Positions 25,436 through 35,106 are shown, counted from the first letter of the stretch. The stretch: DNA of 64,000 nucleotides from Neisseria zoodegmatis (GCF_900187305.1 NZ_LT906434.1:682001-746000), one strand, 5' to 3'. The notes: generated from the sequence alone by a model not told the origin. Numbers and translations: made by a program.

Positions 25436-26743
25436 TTAAGCGTTTGTGCATTCTTGCGGAAGCCAAATGCTGACTTTCAAGCCGTGCTCGAAGCGGGTTG
25501 AATCCGACAGGGAAATGGTGCCGCCGTAGCGCTCGGCAATCGTTTTGGCAATCGACAGCCCCAAGCCGCTGCCCTCGGTGCCGCTGCCCAATACGCGGTA
25601 AAACGGGTCGAACACACGCTCGCGTTCTTCGAGGGGGATGCCGGGGCCGTTGTCTTCCACTTCCAAACGCAGGCCGCCGTTTTCGATTTTGGCAGTCAGA
25701 TCGACTTGGCCGTTTTCGGGCGTGTAGAGGATGGCGTTTTCCAGCAGCGTTTTCAGCAGCGTGTAGATTTCGGTTTCGTCCACGCAAATATTGACGCTTT
25801 CGCAGTCGGCGCCCAAGTCGATGTTTTTGCCTTCGGCCAAGGGGTATAAATCCTGTATCAGTTTTTGGCAGAACTTGGCTAAATGGATGTTTTGTGCCGG
25901 CTGCTGGTTTTCATGCGCCTGCGCCCGCGCCATTGAGAGCAGCTGTTCCAGCAAACGGCGGTTGCGCCCTATGCCTTCGCGCAAGTCTTCAACCAGCGCG
26001 GCGGTGTCTTCCGGCAGCCCTTTTCCCGACAAACGTTCGGCCTGCAAGGAAAGTGCGGTCATGGGCGAGCGCAGTTCGTGGGCGGCATCGGCGATAAAAC
26101 GCTGCTGCTGGCGGATGCTTTCGCCCACGCGGTGAAGCAGATGGTTGATGGCTTCGGTAAAGCCGTAGATTTCCATCGGAATTTTGTGGGTGGAAAGCGG
26201 GGAAAAGTCGTTGTCTTTACGGTTTTCGGCCTGTTCGGAAAGCCGGGAAATCGGGCGCAGGCTCAGGTGGATAATCAGCATGGTCAGCAATACGGCCACC
26301 GGCACCAAGGTCAGCAGCGGCAGTACGGCAAACCACGCGCTGTCGAAGGCTACGTCGTCGCGGAACTCTGTTTCTTGGATAAACGCTACCAGCGTGTTGT
26401 CTTCATAGCGGTGGATGTAGGCGCGGTAGGTCTTTTTCTTTTGTTTGTCGGTGATGTTGAAAAAGCCTTCTTCGGGGTCGGACGGAATATTGAAGCGGCT
26501 TTCGTCGTCAACGGGCTGGATGTAGATGCGGGTGTCGTTGTCGATGTCGGTGTAGCCAGCTTCTTCCGGCAGCTCGTCTTTTCTGGTGAGCAGCGCGGCC
26601 TGCTTGAGCATGTCGTCTTGAAGCTCTTCCGCTTCTTCAAACATGGTGTAGAAGGTAACGACCCCTGAAATCAATGCGGTGGCAAGGATAATCAGGGTCA
26701 GAAAGACGGAAAGGCGTGCCTGAATAGATGGGTGGCGGAACAT
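25436..26743 (-). CDS. Membrane sensor histidine kinase without adjacent regulator
   Basis: A 435-residue QseC/PmrB-type kinase. Transmembrane segments are at about 10-31 and 137-159, flanking a periplasmic domain of about 105 residues. A HAMP-like linker (LRPISRLSEQAENR) is followed by the H box FIADAAHELRSPMTAL with phosphoacceptor H222. N box LLENAILYTPENG, G1 VEDNGPGIP and G2 GSGLGLSIAKTIAERYGG are intact. No response-regulator gene lies upstream or downstream, although these kinases are usually paired. The periplasmic domain is rich in acidic residues (EEAEELQDD, PSDPEEGFF), which might sense cations. The signal is unknown. Confidence 0.88.
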   Translation of the reverse strand: MFRHPSIQARLSVFLTLIILATALISGVVTFYTMFEEAEELQDDMLKQAALLTRKDELPEEAGYTDIDNDTRIYIQPVDDESRFNIPSDPEEGFFNITDKQKKKTYRAYIHRYEDNTLVAFIQETEFRDDVAFDSAWFAVLPLLTLVPVAVLLTMLIIHLSLRPISRLSEQAENRKDNDFSPLSTHKIPMEIYGFTEAINHLLHRVGESIRQQQRFIADAAHELRSPMTALSLQAERLSGKGLPEDTAALVEDLREGIGRNRRLLEQLLSMARAQAHENQQPAQNIHLAKFCQKLIQDLYPLAEGKNIDLGADCESVNICVDETEIYTLLKTLLENAILYTPENGQVDLTAKIENGGLRLEVEDNGPGIPLEERERVFDPFYRVLGSGTEGSGLGLSIAKTIAERYGGTISLSDSTRFEHGLKVSIWLPQECTNA

Positions 26744-27062
26744 AATATATGTATTTTCTCGGTGGGATTGCCATGCAATCGTTCAATTAACAGCCGTGCA
26801 GTTTTCTGTTTATACAGCATATTTTGCCACAAGACGCGGATTTTTTCAGACGGCCTTAATCAATGGAGTAAATACACTGCCGAAGGGTAGGGTGAAATTC
26901 GGCAAGCATACACGGCGGAAATTAGGTACGGATTAGGTATGCATTAGGTATGGCGGAAGTTTGGGAGCGGTTGTGATTGGCGGATTGGCTTGGCAAGGCA
27001 ATCTGATGCCGCCGACCGATATTTTCAGACGGCCTCTTAAGCCTATGCCTGTGCTGTTATCG
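26744..27062. other. Intergenic region between the sensor kinase and argA
   Basis: About 320 bases with two single uptake sequences (about 26845-26856 and 27023-27035). A short triplicated motif ATTAGGTA lies at 26920-26952. No regulator gene for the kinase is hidden here. Confidence 0.5.
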
Positions 27063-28376
27063 TTAGAGCGGATAGACAAACACTTTGGATTGGCGTTTGC
27101 TTTCGTGATATTCGTGCCGGCGTTCTGGGGGGAGGTCTTCGGGAGAGGCCGTCTGAAAACCGCGTTCGATAAACCATTCGCCGGTGTGGGTGGAGAGGGC
27201 GAACAGCTTGCGGATGTTGCGGCTGCGGGCTTGGGCGAGCAGGTGTTCGAGCAGCAGTTCGCCGTAGCCGCTGTCTTGCGCTTCGGGGGAAACGACCAAG
27301 CAGGCCAGTTCGCCGGATTGCCCGTCGGAGAAGGTTTTGAGCGCGACGCAGCCGTAAATTTGGCGGTCGTGTTCCAGCACGGAAAATTCGCCAATGTGGT
27401 TTTCGAGATATTCCCGGCTGCGGTGCAGCAAGATGCCTTGTTCCTCCAGCGGGCGGATGAGTGCGGCGATGTCGGGAATGTCGCCGCTTTGGGCTTGGCG
27501 TATGCTCATGAAGGCGTTGCGTGCCAGCGAAGTGCCGACGCCGTGGCGGGTGAACAGCTCGGCAATCAGGCTGCCGTTGCTGAGGCCGCTGAGTATTTGG
27601 GTGCGCTGTACGCCGTTTTCGACGGCATTAACGGCGGATTGCAGCAGGCGGTGTTGGGTGGGGTGGATGCTGCCGTTGTCCAACATACTGCGGGCTTCTT
27701 GGGCGGAAAGGTTGGATAACACATTGCCTTGTGCGTCCAATATACCTTCTTGATCCACCAGATAAATCAGTTTTTCGGCTTGCAGGGCGATGGCCGTACT
27801 TTCGGCGATATCGCCCATGCTGAGGTTGAAGGTTTTGCCGCTAAGCGAATGCCCCAGCGGGCTGATGAGCACCAGCGCGCCTTCGTTGAGGTTGCGCAAG
27901 ATGCTTTCGGTGTTGATTTTGCGAACGACGCCGGTGTAGCCCATGTCGATGCCGTCGATCACGCCGAGCGGGCGGGCGGAAACAAAATTGCCGCCGGCGA
28001 TGTTGAGGGGTTTGCCGCGCAAAGGGGTTTGGGAAAGGCCGAAGGATAGGGCGGCTTCTATGTCGCTGCGCACCATGCCGCAGGCTTGTTTGGCGTAAAC
28101 CAGCATGGCGTCGTCGGTGATGCGGCGGCCGTTGTGGTATTGCGGCGTGATACCGGCTGTTTCGGATAAGACATTGATTTGTGTGCGCGAACCGTGTACC
28201 ACCACCAACCGCACACCCAAGCTGGCGATTAAGTTTAAATCGGCGGCGAGCGTGGGCAGCGTAGCGCCGCCGATCAGGCCGCTCGCTATGCCCACAACCA
28301 GCGTTTTGCCGCGCAGGTAGTGGATATAGGGGGCGGCTTCGCGGAAGTCGCGGATGAAATCAACGGAAGTGGTCAT
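27063..28376 (-). CDS. argA: N-acetylglutamate synthase
   Basis: A 437-residue fusion of an amino-acid-kinase-like domain (about 1-290, IASGLIGGATLPTLAADL and VVVHGSRTQI) and a GNAT acetyltransferase domain (about 295-437). The GNAT part holds the acetyl-CoA loop QDSGYGELLLEHLLAQAR. This is the classical feedback-inhibited ArgA that starts arginine synthesis; the Neisseria gonorrhoeae enzyme was the first of this class with a crystal structure. It begins one base after the preceding gene's stop, so both are co-transcribed. Confidence 0.95.
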   Translation of the reverse strand: MTTSVDFIRDFREAAPYIHYLRGKTLVVGIASGLIGGATLPTLAADLNLIASLGVRLVVVHGSRTQINVLSETAGITPQYHNGRRITDDAMLVYAKQACGMVRSDIEAALSFGLSQTPLRGKPLNIAGGNFVSARPLGVIDGIDMGYTGVVRKINTESILRNLNEGALVLISPLGHSLSGKTFNLSMGDIAESTAIALQAEKLIYLVDQEGILDAQGNVLSNLSAQEARSMLDNGSIHPTQHRLLQSAVNAVENGVQRTQILSGLSNGSLIAELFTRHGVGTSLARNAFMSIRQAQSGDIPDIAALIRPLEEQGILLHRSREYLENHIGEFSVLEHDRQIYGCVALKTFSDGQSGELACLVVSPEAQDSGYGELLLEHLLAQARSRNIRKLFALSTHTGEWFIERGFQTASPEDLPPERRHEYHESKRQSKVFVYPL

Positions 28377-28377
28377 C

Positions 28378-28863
28378 TCAATTTAGTAACAACACTAGGT
28401 AGAAAAGCTGCATGATCAATACGGTTAGCGCAACCAATGTGGCCAGCGTCCAGTTGAAGCCGTCTTTTTTCGGCTCTTGCTGCGGCATGTGTACGGGCAT
28501 CGGGCCGGACGCGGGCATGGCGGGCGCAGGCTGGGCGGGGCCTTTCATTTTGGCTGCGGTAGCGGCTTTGGCGGAATTGCGGGCATCGCTCACCAGCATA
28601 TTGTCGAGCAGGTCGGCAATTTCATTTTTCGACAAAGTTTTGCGCGTGCGCACCTGCGGGCCGATGGAATGCACGAGTTTGGTATCGGTAACGGCGTTCA
28701 ACAGCAGGCTGGGGTCGATGTTTTTAGGTGTTTCGGCAATATGGTTTTTGGCCTGAAACAAGCCTTCGCATTTACGGCAAACCACGAAACCTTGCGCAAC
28801 ATTCAGTTGCGTATCTTTAACCCACAAACGGGTTTTGCAGTGAGGACAGACGCAGACGGGCAT
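28378..28863 (-). CDS. MJ0042-type zinc-ribbon protein with C-terminal membrane anchor
   Basis: A 161-residue protein. The N-terminal zinc ribbon has C6-x2-C9 and C29-x2-C32 (CPHCKTRLWVKDTQLN then VVCRKCEGLF), matching the MJ0042 motif. A Pro/Met-rich linker (about 105-130) leads to one hydrophobic helix near the C-terminus (about 140-160), making it a tail-anchored-type protein. Family members often carry a C-terminal DUF3426; this one is much shorter. It directly precedes argA. No catalytic function is visible. Confidence 0.75.
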   Translation of the reverse strand: MPVCVCPHCKTRLWVKDTQLNVAQGFVVCRKCEGLFQAKNHIAETPKNIDPSLLLNAVTDTKLVHSIGPQVRTRKTLSKNEIADLLDNMLVSDARNSAKAATAAKMKGPAQPAPAMPASGPMPVHMPQQEPKKDGFNWTLATLVALTVLIMQLFYLVLLLN

Positions 28864-29244
28864 AGTGTTGTAATTGAACGTTTATTATTAAAGGATGGGG
28901 CATTTTAAGGTTTTTCAGACGGCATGGGAAGTAAGCCGGGGCTGACGGTAGGGATTGGGGGCTGTTCGGCGCGATTTGTGTGTTTTTATTACCTATGATT
29001 ATGAAATTCCGCCTGTGTGCGGTGTGCGTTTGCTTTGTTTGGAACAGTGTTGCGCCGCCGTCTCTTTGGAATGGAACGAAACATGTGAAGTGTGGAACCG
29101 ACCAAAGGCCGTCTGACAAGTAAGGGTTCATGCTTTTCAGACGGCCTTGGTTCGATAGGGCAGGCAATCGCCTCGCCCGCCGCCGTTTCTGATTGATTCC
29201 GTTATAATCCACCCATCTATAACCTTTTCAGACGGCCTCATACC
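28864..29244. other. Intergenic region upstream of polA
   Basis: About 380 bases between divergent genes. It holds an inverted uptake-sequence pair at 29105-29148, a degenerate trace of the composite palindrome near 29156-29184, and a single uptake sequence directly before polA. No gene is supported. Confidence 0.5.
29105..29148. repeat. Inverted uptake-sequence pair upstream of polA
   Basis: AAGGCCGTCTGACAAG (one base off) and CTTTTCAGACGGCCTT, in a divergent intergenic region where neither neighbour needs a terminator. Confidence 0.6.
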
Positions 29245-32028
29245 ATGTCTCAAACCCTTCTTCTCGTCGACGGCTCTTCCTACCTCTACCGCGCGTTTCA
29301 TGCCATGGCACCGCTTACCGCGCCCGACGGCACGCCCACCGGCGCATTGTACGGCGTGCTCAACATGCTGCGCCGCCTGCGTGCCGATTATGTGCACGAC
29401 TATTGCGCGGTGGTGTTTGATGCCAAAGGCGAAAATTTCCGCCACAAGATGTATCCCGACTACAAAGCCACGCGCCCGCAGATGCCCGACGAACTGCGCC
29501 CGCAAGCCGAAATGCTGCCCGAACTGGTGCGGCTGATGGGCTGGCCGGTGTTGATTGTGCCGGATGTGGAAGCCGACGACGTGATCGGCACGCTGGCCAA
29601 ACAAGGAGAGGAAGCGGGCTGGAACGTGGTGATTTCCACCGGTGATAAGGATATGGCGCAGCTGGTGTCGGAGCACGTTACCCTCGTCAACACCATGAGC
29701 AACGAAAAGCTCGACATTGAAGGCGTGAAAAACAAATTCGGTGTTTGCCCCGACCAAATCATTGATTATTTAACCTTAATCGGCGACAAAGTGGACAACG
29801 TGCCGGGCGTGGACAAATGCGGCCCCAAAACCGCTGTGAAATGGCTGGATCAATACGGCACGCTGCAAAACGTGATGGACAATGCGTCTGAAATTAAAGG
29901 CAAAGTCGGCGAAAACCTGCAAGCCGCGCTGCCGCAGCTGCCCCTGTCTTACCAACTCGTTACCATCAAAACCGATGTGGACTTACACAGCGATCTTTCA
30001 GACGGCCTCGAAAGTCTGCGCCGCACCACGCCGAAATGGTCGCAACTGGCGGTGGAATTCAAACGCCTCAACTTCCGCACTTGGCTGAAAGAAGCCGAAG
30101 AGCGCATGCACGAAGGCAACGGCGATTTGTTCGGCGCGGCGCATATCGGCGAACAGGCTGCGCTCGCTGCCGAGAGGCCGTCTGAAAAGGAAATCGGCAT
30201 TGCCCAAGCCCCTGAAACGCTGGATTATCAAGCCGTTACCAACGAAGCCCAGTTTACCGCTCTGTTGAGCAAATTGTCGCAAGCCGACACCGTCGGCATC
30301 GACACCGAAACCACCAGCCTCAACCCGATGGAAGCGCAGCTCGTCGGCATCAGCATCGCTTTCAAAGCAGGCGAAGCCGTGTATATCCCGCTCGGCCACA
30401 CGCCCACCGCCGCGCCCGAACAGCTTAATTTGCAAGACGTATTAGGCCGTCTGAAACCCCATTTGGAGAATGCGGAACTCAAAAAAATCGGCCAAAACCT
30501 CAAATACGACCAACACATTTTCGCCAACTACGGCATTGGCCTGAACGGCATTGCCGGCGACGCCATGCTCGCGTCTTATATTATCGAAAGCCACTTGGGG
30601 CACGGCCTCGACGAACTTTCCCAACGCTGGCTCGGCCTGCCCACCATCACCTACGAATCCCTGTGCGGCAAAGGCGCCAAACAGATTTCGTTTGCCGATG
30701 TCGGCCTCGGACAAGCCACCGAATACGCCGCCCAAGATGCCGATTTCGCCCTGCGTATCGAAGGCTGGCTGAAAGCACAAATGGACGAAAAACAGCTTGA
30801 AATGTATCAACACATGGAGCTGCCCGTGGCTCAAGTGCTGTTTGAAATGGAGCGCAACGGCGTCCTCATCGACAAAAACGAACTCGCCCAACAAAGCCAC
30901 GAACTCGGCACCCAACTGCTGGCACTGGAGCAGCAAGCCTACGAAGCCGCAGGCCAGCCCTTCAATCTCAACTCGCCCAAACAACTGCAAGAAATCCTGT
31001 TCGACAAAATGGGCATTCCCACCAAAGGGCTCAAAAAAACCGCCTCCGGGGGCATTTCCACCAACGAAGCCGTGCTCGAACAACTCGCGCCCGACTACCC
31101 GCTGCCCAAAATCATCTTACAAAACCGCGGCCTAGCCAAACTAAAGTCCACCTACACCGACAAACTGCCCGAAATGATCAACCCACACACCGGCCGCGTG
31201 CACACCACCTACGCCCAAGCCGTCGCCATCACAGGGCGGCTGGCCAGCAACAACCCCAACCTGCAAAACATCCCCATTCGCACCGAAGAAGGCCGTCGTG
31301 TGCGCCGCGCCTTTACCGCCCCCACAGGCAGCGTAATCGTGTCCGCCGACTATTCCCAAATCGAACTGCGCATCATGGCGCATTTGAGCGGCGACAAAAC
31401 CCTGATCGAAGCCTTTAAAAACGGCGAAGACATCCACCGCCGCACCGCCGCCGAAGTGTTCGGCGTCGCACAAGAAAACGTCAGCAGCGAACAACGCCGC
31501 TACGCCAAAACCATCAACTTCGGCCTCATCTACGGCATGGGCCAATACGGCCTTGCCAAATCACTGGGCATCGACAACCTTTCCGCCAAAAACTTCATCG
31601 ACCGCTACTTCGCCCGCTACCCCGGCGTGGCCGACTACATGCAGCGCACCAAAGAACAGGCCGCCGCCCAAGGCTATGTAGAAACCCTGTTCGGCCGCCG
31701 CCTCTACCTGCCCGACATCCACAACAAAAACGCCAACGCCCGCGCCGGAGCCGAACGTACCGCCATCAACGCCCCCATGCAAGGCACCGCCTCCGACCTC
31801 ATCAAACGCGCCATGATCGCCGTGCGCAACTGGCTCGTTTCAGACGGCCTCCAAAGCAAACTCATCATGCAGGTGCATGATGAATTAGTGCTGGAAGTGC
31901 CCGAATCGGAAATGGATTTAGTGAAAACAAAACTGCCCGAGATTATGGCAAGCGTGGCAGAAGGCATGCTGGGCGTGCCGTTGGTGGCCGAAGTGGGCGC
32001 GGGGGAGAATTGGGAAGAGGCGCATTGA
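29245..32028 (+). CDS. polA: DNA polymerase I
   Basis: A 927-residue three-domain enzyme. The 5' nuclease domain (1-290) has VDGSSYLYRAFHA and the Asp cluster DVEADDVIGTLA...STGDKDMAQL. The 3'-5' exonuclease (about 325-500) has its Exo I motif intact at GIDTETTSLNP, so it should proofread. The polymerase domain has VSADYSQIELRIMAHLSGD, RRYAKTINFGLIYGMG and QVHDELVLEVPE. Uptake sequences occur in frame in both orientations (encoding SDGLESL, RPSEKE, GRLKP and SDGLQSK). It repairs gaps and removes RNA primers. Confidence 0.97.
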   Translation: MSQTLLLVDGSSYLYRAFHAMAPLTAPDGTPTGALYGVLNMLRRLRADYVHDYCAVVFDAKGENFRHKMYPDYKATRPQMPDELRPQAEMLPELVRLMGWPVLIVPDVEADDVIGTLAKQGEEAGWNVVISTGDKDMAQLVSEHVTLVNTMSNEKLDIEGVKNKFGVCPDQIIDYLTLIGDKVDNVPGVDKCGPKTAVKWLDQYGTLQNVMDNASEIKGKVGENLQAALPQLPLSYQLVTIKTDVDLHSDLSDGLESLRRTTPKWSQLAVEFKRLNFRTWLKEAEERMHEGNGDLFGAAHIGEQAALAAERPSEKEIGIAQAPETLDYQAVTNEAQFTALLSKLSQADTVGIDTETTSLNPMEAQLVGISIAFKAGEAVYIPLGHTPTAAPEQLNLQDVLGRLKPHLENAELKKIGQNLKYDQHIFANYGIGLNGIAGDAMLASYIIESHLGHGLDELSQRWLGLPTITYESLCGKGAKQISFADVGLGQATEYAAQDADFALRIEGWLKAQMDEKQLEMYQHMELPVAQVLFEMERNGVLIDKNELAQQSHELGTQLLALEQQAYEAAGQPFNLNSPKQLQEILFDKMGIPTKGLKKTASGGISTNEAVLEQLAPDYPLPKIILQNRGLAKLKSTYTDKLPEMINPHTGRVHTTYAQAVAITGRLASNNPNLQNIPIRTEEGRRVRRAFTAPTGSVIVSADYSQIELRIMAHLSGDKTLIEAFKNGEDIHRRTAAEVFGVAQENVSSEQRRYAKTINFGLIYGMGQYGLAKSLGIDNLSAKNFIDRYFARYPGVADYMQRTKEQAAAQGYVETLFGRRLYLPDIHNKNANARAGAERTAINAPMQGTASDLIKRAMIAVRNWLVSDGLQSKLIMQVHDELVLEVPESEMDLVKTKLPEIMASVAEGMLGVPLVAEVGAGENWEEAH

Positions 32029-32096
32029 GTTTATTTGACCCTATTATTCTTTCAGTATAGAATTAATCTCAAAAATAAATTATTGAGATATGAATT

Positions 32097-33419
32097 ATGA
32101 GAAAAGTAGAAAAGCCTAAAAATATCAGTGATTTAATGCAAAAGTATATAGCTCAATTTCATGAAGTGATGTCAGTTGACATGCCTGAATCTGATGAAGC
32201 TTATATTCATTGGGATAAATTGCGGCGTTTATCCAAGGATAATGATCTTAATGAAAAAAGATGGCTTAAGCTCAAACTTGTTAGAGAGGGTTCTTCTCGT
32301 AGTGTAAGATTAAAAGATAAATATGGATTCAATTTTAAGTTTAATATACCAAATAATTGCCACTCGCTACTCCATCAAATTGATGAATTAAGAGCTAGAT
32401 TATTAAATTTTTATATGGATAAAGCAAATAAGCATGAATTTTGGTCCAGTTCTTTGAAATATGAAGAATCTATTTCCAGCTCGCAATTGGAAGGCGCTGC
32501 TACTACTAGAGCTGTTGCCTTACAAATGCTTGAAGAGGAAAGAGCTCCTCAAAGTAACGATGAAAAGATGATTTTGAATAATTACCTTTTAATGAAACAG
32601 GTACTTGAAAAAAAAGATTGTAAATTAGATATTGATTTAATTTTAAATTTTCATTTGATTGCAACTCAAGGTATAGATGATAGAAAAATATCTCCTGGAA
32701 TGTTAAGGAATAAGGATGATGTCTATGTTAGTAATTACTACAATGAAATTTTACATCTGCCTCCTTCACACCAAGATTTATCAGAAAGATTACAAAAACT
32801 ATGTGACTTTGCTAATTATGAGCATAAAGAAAAGGAGTTTATTCATCCTATAATAAAAGCAATTATTTTGCATTTTATGTTAGGTTATGAACATCCTTTC
32901 TTTGATGGAAACGGTAGAACTGCAAGAGCATTATTTTATTGGTTTGTAATGAAAAATAATTACAATGAGTTTGAATATATTTCTATTAGTAAGCTCTTAA
33001 AAGAAGCACCTGCTAAATATGCAAAAGCTTATTTATATACAGAAACCGATGATAATGATTTAACTTATTTCATCGAACACCAATTGTATACAATAAAAAA
33101 ATCTATTGAAGAACTATTTAAATTCCTTGATAGAAAACATAAAGAGTTTACAGAGACATTAGCTTGGCTATCTAAGACATCTGTATATCACGATTTGAAC
33201 TCAAAAGAAATTATTTTATTAAAAAAAGCTATTAAAAATCCAGGTAAAGTATTCACTGCAAAAGAAGTCAAAAATTCATTAGGAGTTACAGATAACACGG
33301 CAAGAAAATATTTAGAACATTTATCAGAACACAAGATTTTATTAAAATCAATTTCGGATAGAACTTCTATTTACATTGCTAGACAAGATATAGTTAATTT
33401 GCTAAATCAAAGAAAATGA
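32097..33419 (+). CDS. Fic family AMPylase with N-terminal inhibitory helix and winged-helix C-terminus
   Basis: A 440-residue Fic protein. The catalytic motif HPFFDGNGRTAR (266-277) is intact and predicts AMP transfer to a target hydroxyl. The autoinhibitory motif [S/T]xxxE[G/N] is present as SSQLEG (128-133) ahead of the Fic core, a class II arrangement. LSPGMLRNK-type flap residues lie near 199-206. The C-terminal about 80 residues (ILLKKAIKNPGKVFTAKEVKNSLGVTDNTARKYL) resemble a winged helix, as in Fic proteins of the SoFic type. The gene is strikingly AT-rich, lacks uptake sequences and sits alone between polA and lysA, which points to horizontal acquisition. Its target is unknown. Confidence 0.88.
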   Translation: MRKVEKPKNISDLMQKYIAQFHEVMSVDMPESDEAYIHWDKLRRLSKDNDLNEKRWLKLKLVREGSSRSVRLKDKYGFNFKFNIPNNCHSLLHQIDELRARLLNFYMDKANKHEFWSSSLKYEESISSSQLEGAATTRAVALQMLEEERAPQSNDEKMILNNYLLMKQVLEKKDCKLDIDLILNFHLIATQGIDDRKISPGMLRNKDDVYVSNYYNEILHLPPSHQDLSERLQKLCDFANYEHKEKEFIHPIIKAIILHFMLGYEHPFFDGNGRTARALFYWFVMKNNYNEFEYISISKLLKEAPAKYAKAYLYTETDDNDLTYFIEHQLYTIKKSIEELFKFLDRKHKEFTETLAWLSKTSVYHDLNSKEIILLKKAIKNPGKVFTAKEVKNSLGVTDNTARKYLEHLSEHKILLKSISDRTSIYIARQDIVNLLNQRK

Positions 33420-33545
33420 TCTGTTAAACAAATTTTATAATAAGCCGTAGCCTGCAATGCACTTGATTACTTGTGTTTGCTGTTGCTGATCGACGGGTTG
33501 GTAACACAGTTGCTACTGATGTATTGATCAAGCCTCGAGAAGCAA

Positions 33546-33607
33546 AAAGGCCGTCTGAAAATAAACCGCCCTTTAAACTTTGGGCAATTCATTTTCAGAC
33601 GGCCTTA
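33546..33607 (-). terminator. Uptake-sequence hairpin terminator after lysA
   Basis: AAAGGCCGTCTGAAAAT and the inverse ATTTTCAGACGGCCTT flank about 30 bases that include a further partial stem, just beyond the lysA stop. Confidence 0.75.
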
Positions 33608-33646
33608 TCGCATCTCAACGATTTAAAACGCTATGGCCGATATTCG

Positions 33647-34867
33647 TTATAAACAGGCTTGTTCGTTGGCAAGTTGCTGTTCGATGGTTTCGCGGCGGCG
33701 GATGAGTTTGGCTTCTGCGCCGTTTACCAACACTTCGGCGGCGCGGTTACGGGTGTTGTAGTTGCTGGCCATGCTGCTGCCGTATGCGCCGGCGCTGCGG
33801 ATGGCGAGCAGGTCGCCGGCGGTGCAGGCGAGGGTACGGTTTTGGCCGAGGAAGTCGCCGGTTTCGCAGATGGGGCCGACGATATCGGCAGTAAACGGTG
33901 CGGTGTTGCCGGGTTCGACGACTTCGATGCGGTGGTAGGCTTCATAAAGGGCGGGGCGCATGAGATCGTTCATGGCGGCATCGACGATGACGAAATTCTT
34001 TTCTTCGCCTTGCTTGACAAATTCAACGCGGGTCAGCAATGTGCCTGCGTTGCCGACCAAACTGCGGCCGGGTTCGAGCATGAGTTTGAGGGGGCGGCCG
34101 GCCATGAGTTTGGCGACGGCTTGGGCGTAGGCTTTTAAGTCGGGCACGTCTTCGTTGTCGTACACGATGCCGACGCCGCCGCCTAAGTCGATGTGTTCGA
34201 GCGTGATGCCTTCGGCGGCGAGTTTATCGACCAGCAGCAGGGTGCGTTCGCAGGCTTCGACGAGGGGGCTTAGGTCGGTGAGCTGGGAGCCGATATGGCA
34301 GTCGATGCCGACGATTTTCAGACGGCCTAAACGGGCGGCGTGGCGGTAGGCTTCTAAGGCGTCGGCGTAGGCGATGCCGAATTTGTTGGACTTGAGGCCG
34401 GTGGAAATGTAGGGGTGGGTTTTGGCATCGACATCGGGGTTGATGCGCAGGGAAATGGGGGCGGTTTTGCCGAGGCGTTCTGCTACGGCTTGGATGCGGT
34501 CCAGCTCGGGCAGGCTTTCTACGTTGAAGCACAATACGCCGGCGTTGAGGGCGAACTCGATTTCGGCTTCGCTTTTGCCGACGCCGGAAAAGATGGTTTT
34601 GCCGGCATCGCCGCCTGCGGCCAATACGCGGGCGAGTTCGCCGCCGGATACGATGTCGAAGCCGCTGCCGAGTGAGGCGAAGTGTTTGAGTATGCTCAGG
34701 TTGCCGTTGGCTTTAACGGCGTAGCAGATCAGCGGTTGCAGGGCGGAGAAGGCGTCGGTGTAGGCTTGGAAGGCTTCGGTTAGCGCGGATTGGCTGTACA
34801 CGTAAAGCGGGGTGCCGAATTCGTCGGCCAAGCGGGCAAGCGGGATGTTTTCGCAGTGTAGGGTCAT
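33647..34867 (-). CDS. lysA: Diaminopimelate decarboxylase
   Basis: A 406-residue fold-type III PLP enzyme performing the last step of lysine synthesis. The PLP lysine is K52 in ICYAVKANGN. HIGSQLTDLSPLVEA supplies the substrate-side His, GGGVGI the phosphate loop, and EPGRSLV and the CETGDFLGQNR segment complete the active site across the dimer. It follows lptM with two bases between them, an order common in beta- and gammaproteobacteria (cyaY / lptM-lysA). Confidence 0.96.
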   Translation of the reverse strand: MTLHCENIPLARLADEFGTPLYVYSQSALTEAFQAYTDAFSALQPLICYAVKANGNLSILKHFASLGSGFDIVSGGELARVLAAGGDAGKTIFSGVGKSEAEIEFALNAGVLCFNVESLPELDRIQAVAERLGKTAPISLRINPDVDAKTHPYISTGLKSNKFGIAYADALEAYRHAARLGRLKIVGIDCHIGSQLTDLSPLVEACERTLLLVDKLAAEGITLEHIDLGGGVGIVYDNEDVPDLKAYAQAVAKLMAGRPLKLMLEPGRSLVGNAGTLLTRVEFVKQGEEKNFVIVDAAMNDLMRPALYEAYHRIEVVEPGNTAPFTADIVGPICETGDFLGQNRTLACTAGDLLAIRSAGAYGSSMASNYNTRNRAAEVLVNGAEAKLIRRRETIEQQLANEQACL

Positions 34868-34869
34868 GA

Positions 34870-35031
34870 TTATTGTGTGGGGGAGGTGGGTTCTTTGGTT
34901 TCGAATTGCAGGCCGGTCTGTATCACGCCGAAGCGGGCTTTGTCGTCTTCTTTGGGCAGGTATAAATCGCCTTTGTAGCCGCAGCCGCTCAAGATGAATG
35001 CGGCGGAGAGTAAAAACAGGGCTGGTTTCAT
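34870..35031 (-). CDS. lptM: LptM (YifL) family small lipoprotein
   Basis: A 53-residue lipoprotein, [17 protein letters not shown] then GYKGDLYLP. The lipobox LSGC places the lipidated cysteine at residue 17, and the CGxKGxLYLP signature right after it identifies LptM. In E. coli LptM helps oxidative maturation of LptD in the outer-membrane LPS translocon. It sits immediately upstream of lysA and divergent from cyaY, the conserved location of this gene. The start has only a weak ribosome site (AAAGAACAATC). Confidence 0.88.
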   Translation of the reverse strand: MKPALFLLSAAFILSGCGYKGDLYLPKEDDKARFGVIQTGLQFETKEPTSPTQ

Positions 35032-35106
35032 GATTGTTCTTTCATCACACGGGTGAATGTGGCAAGATTCGGTATCTTAAACAAAAACGCACCAATGCAC
35101 AAAGCC

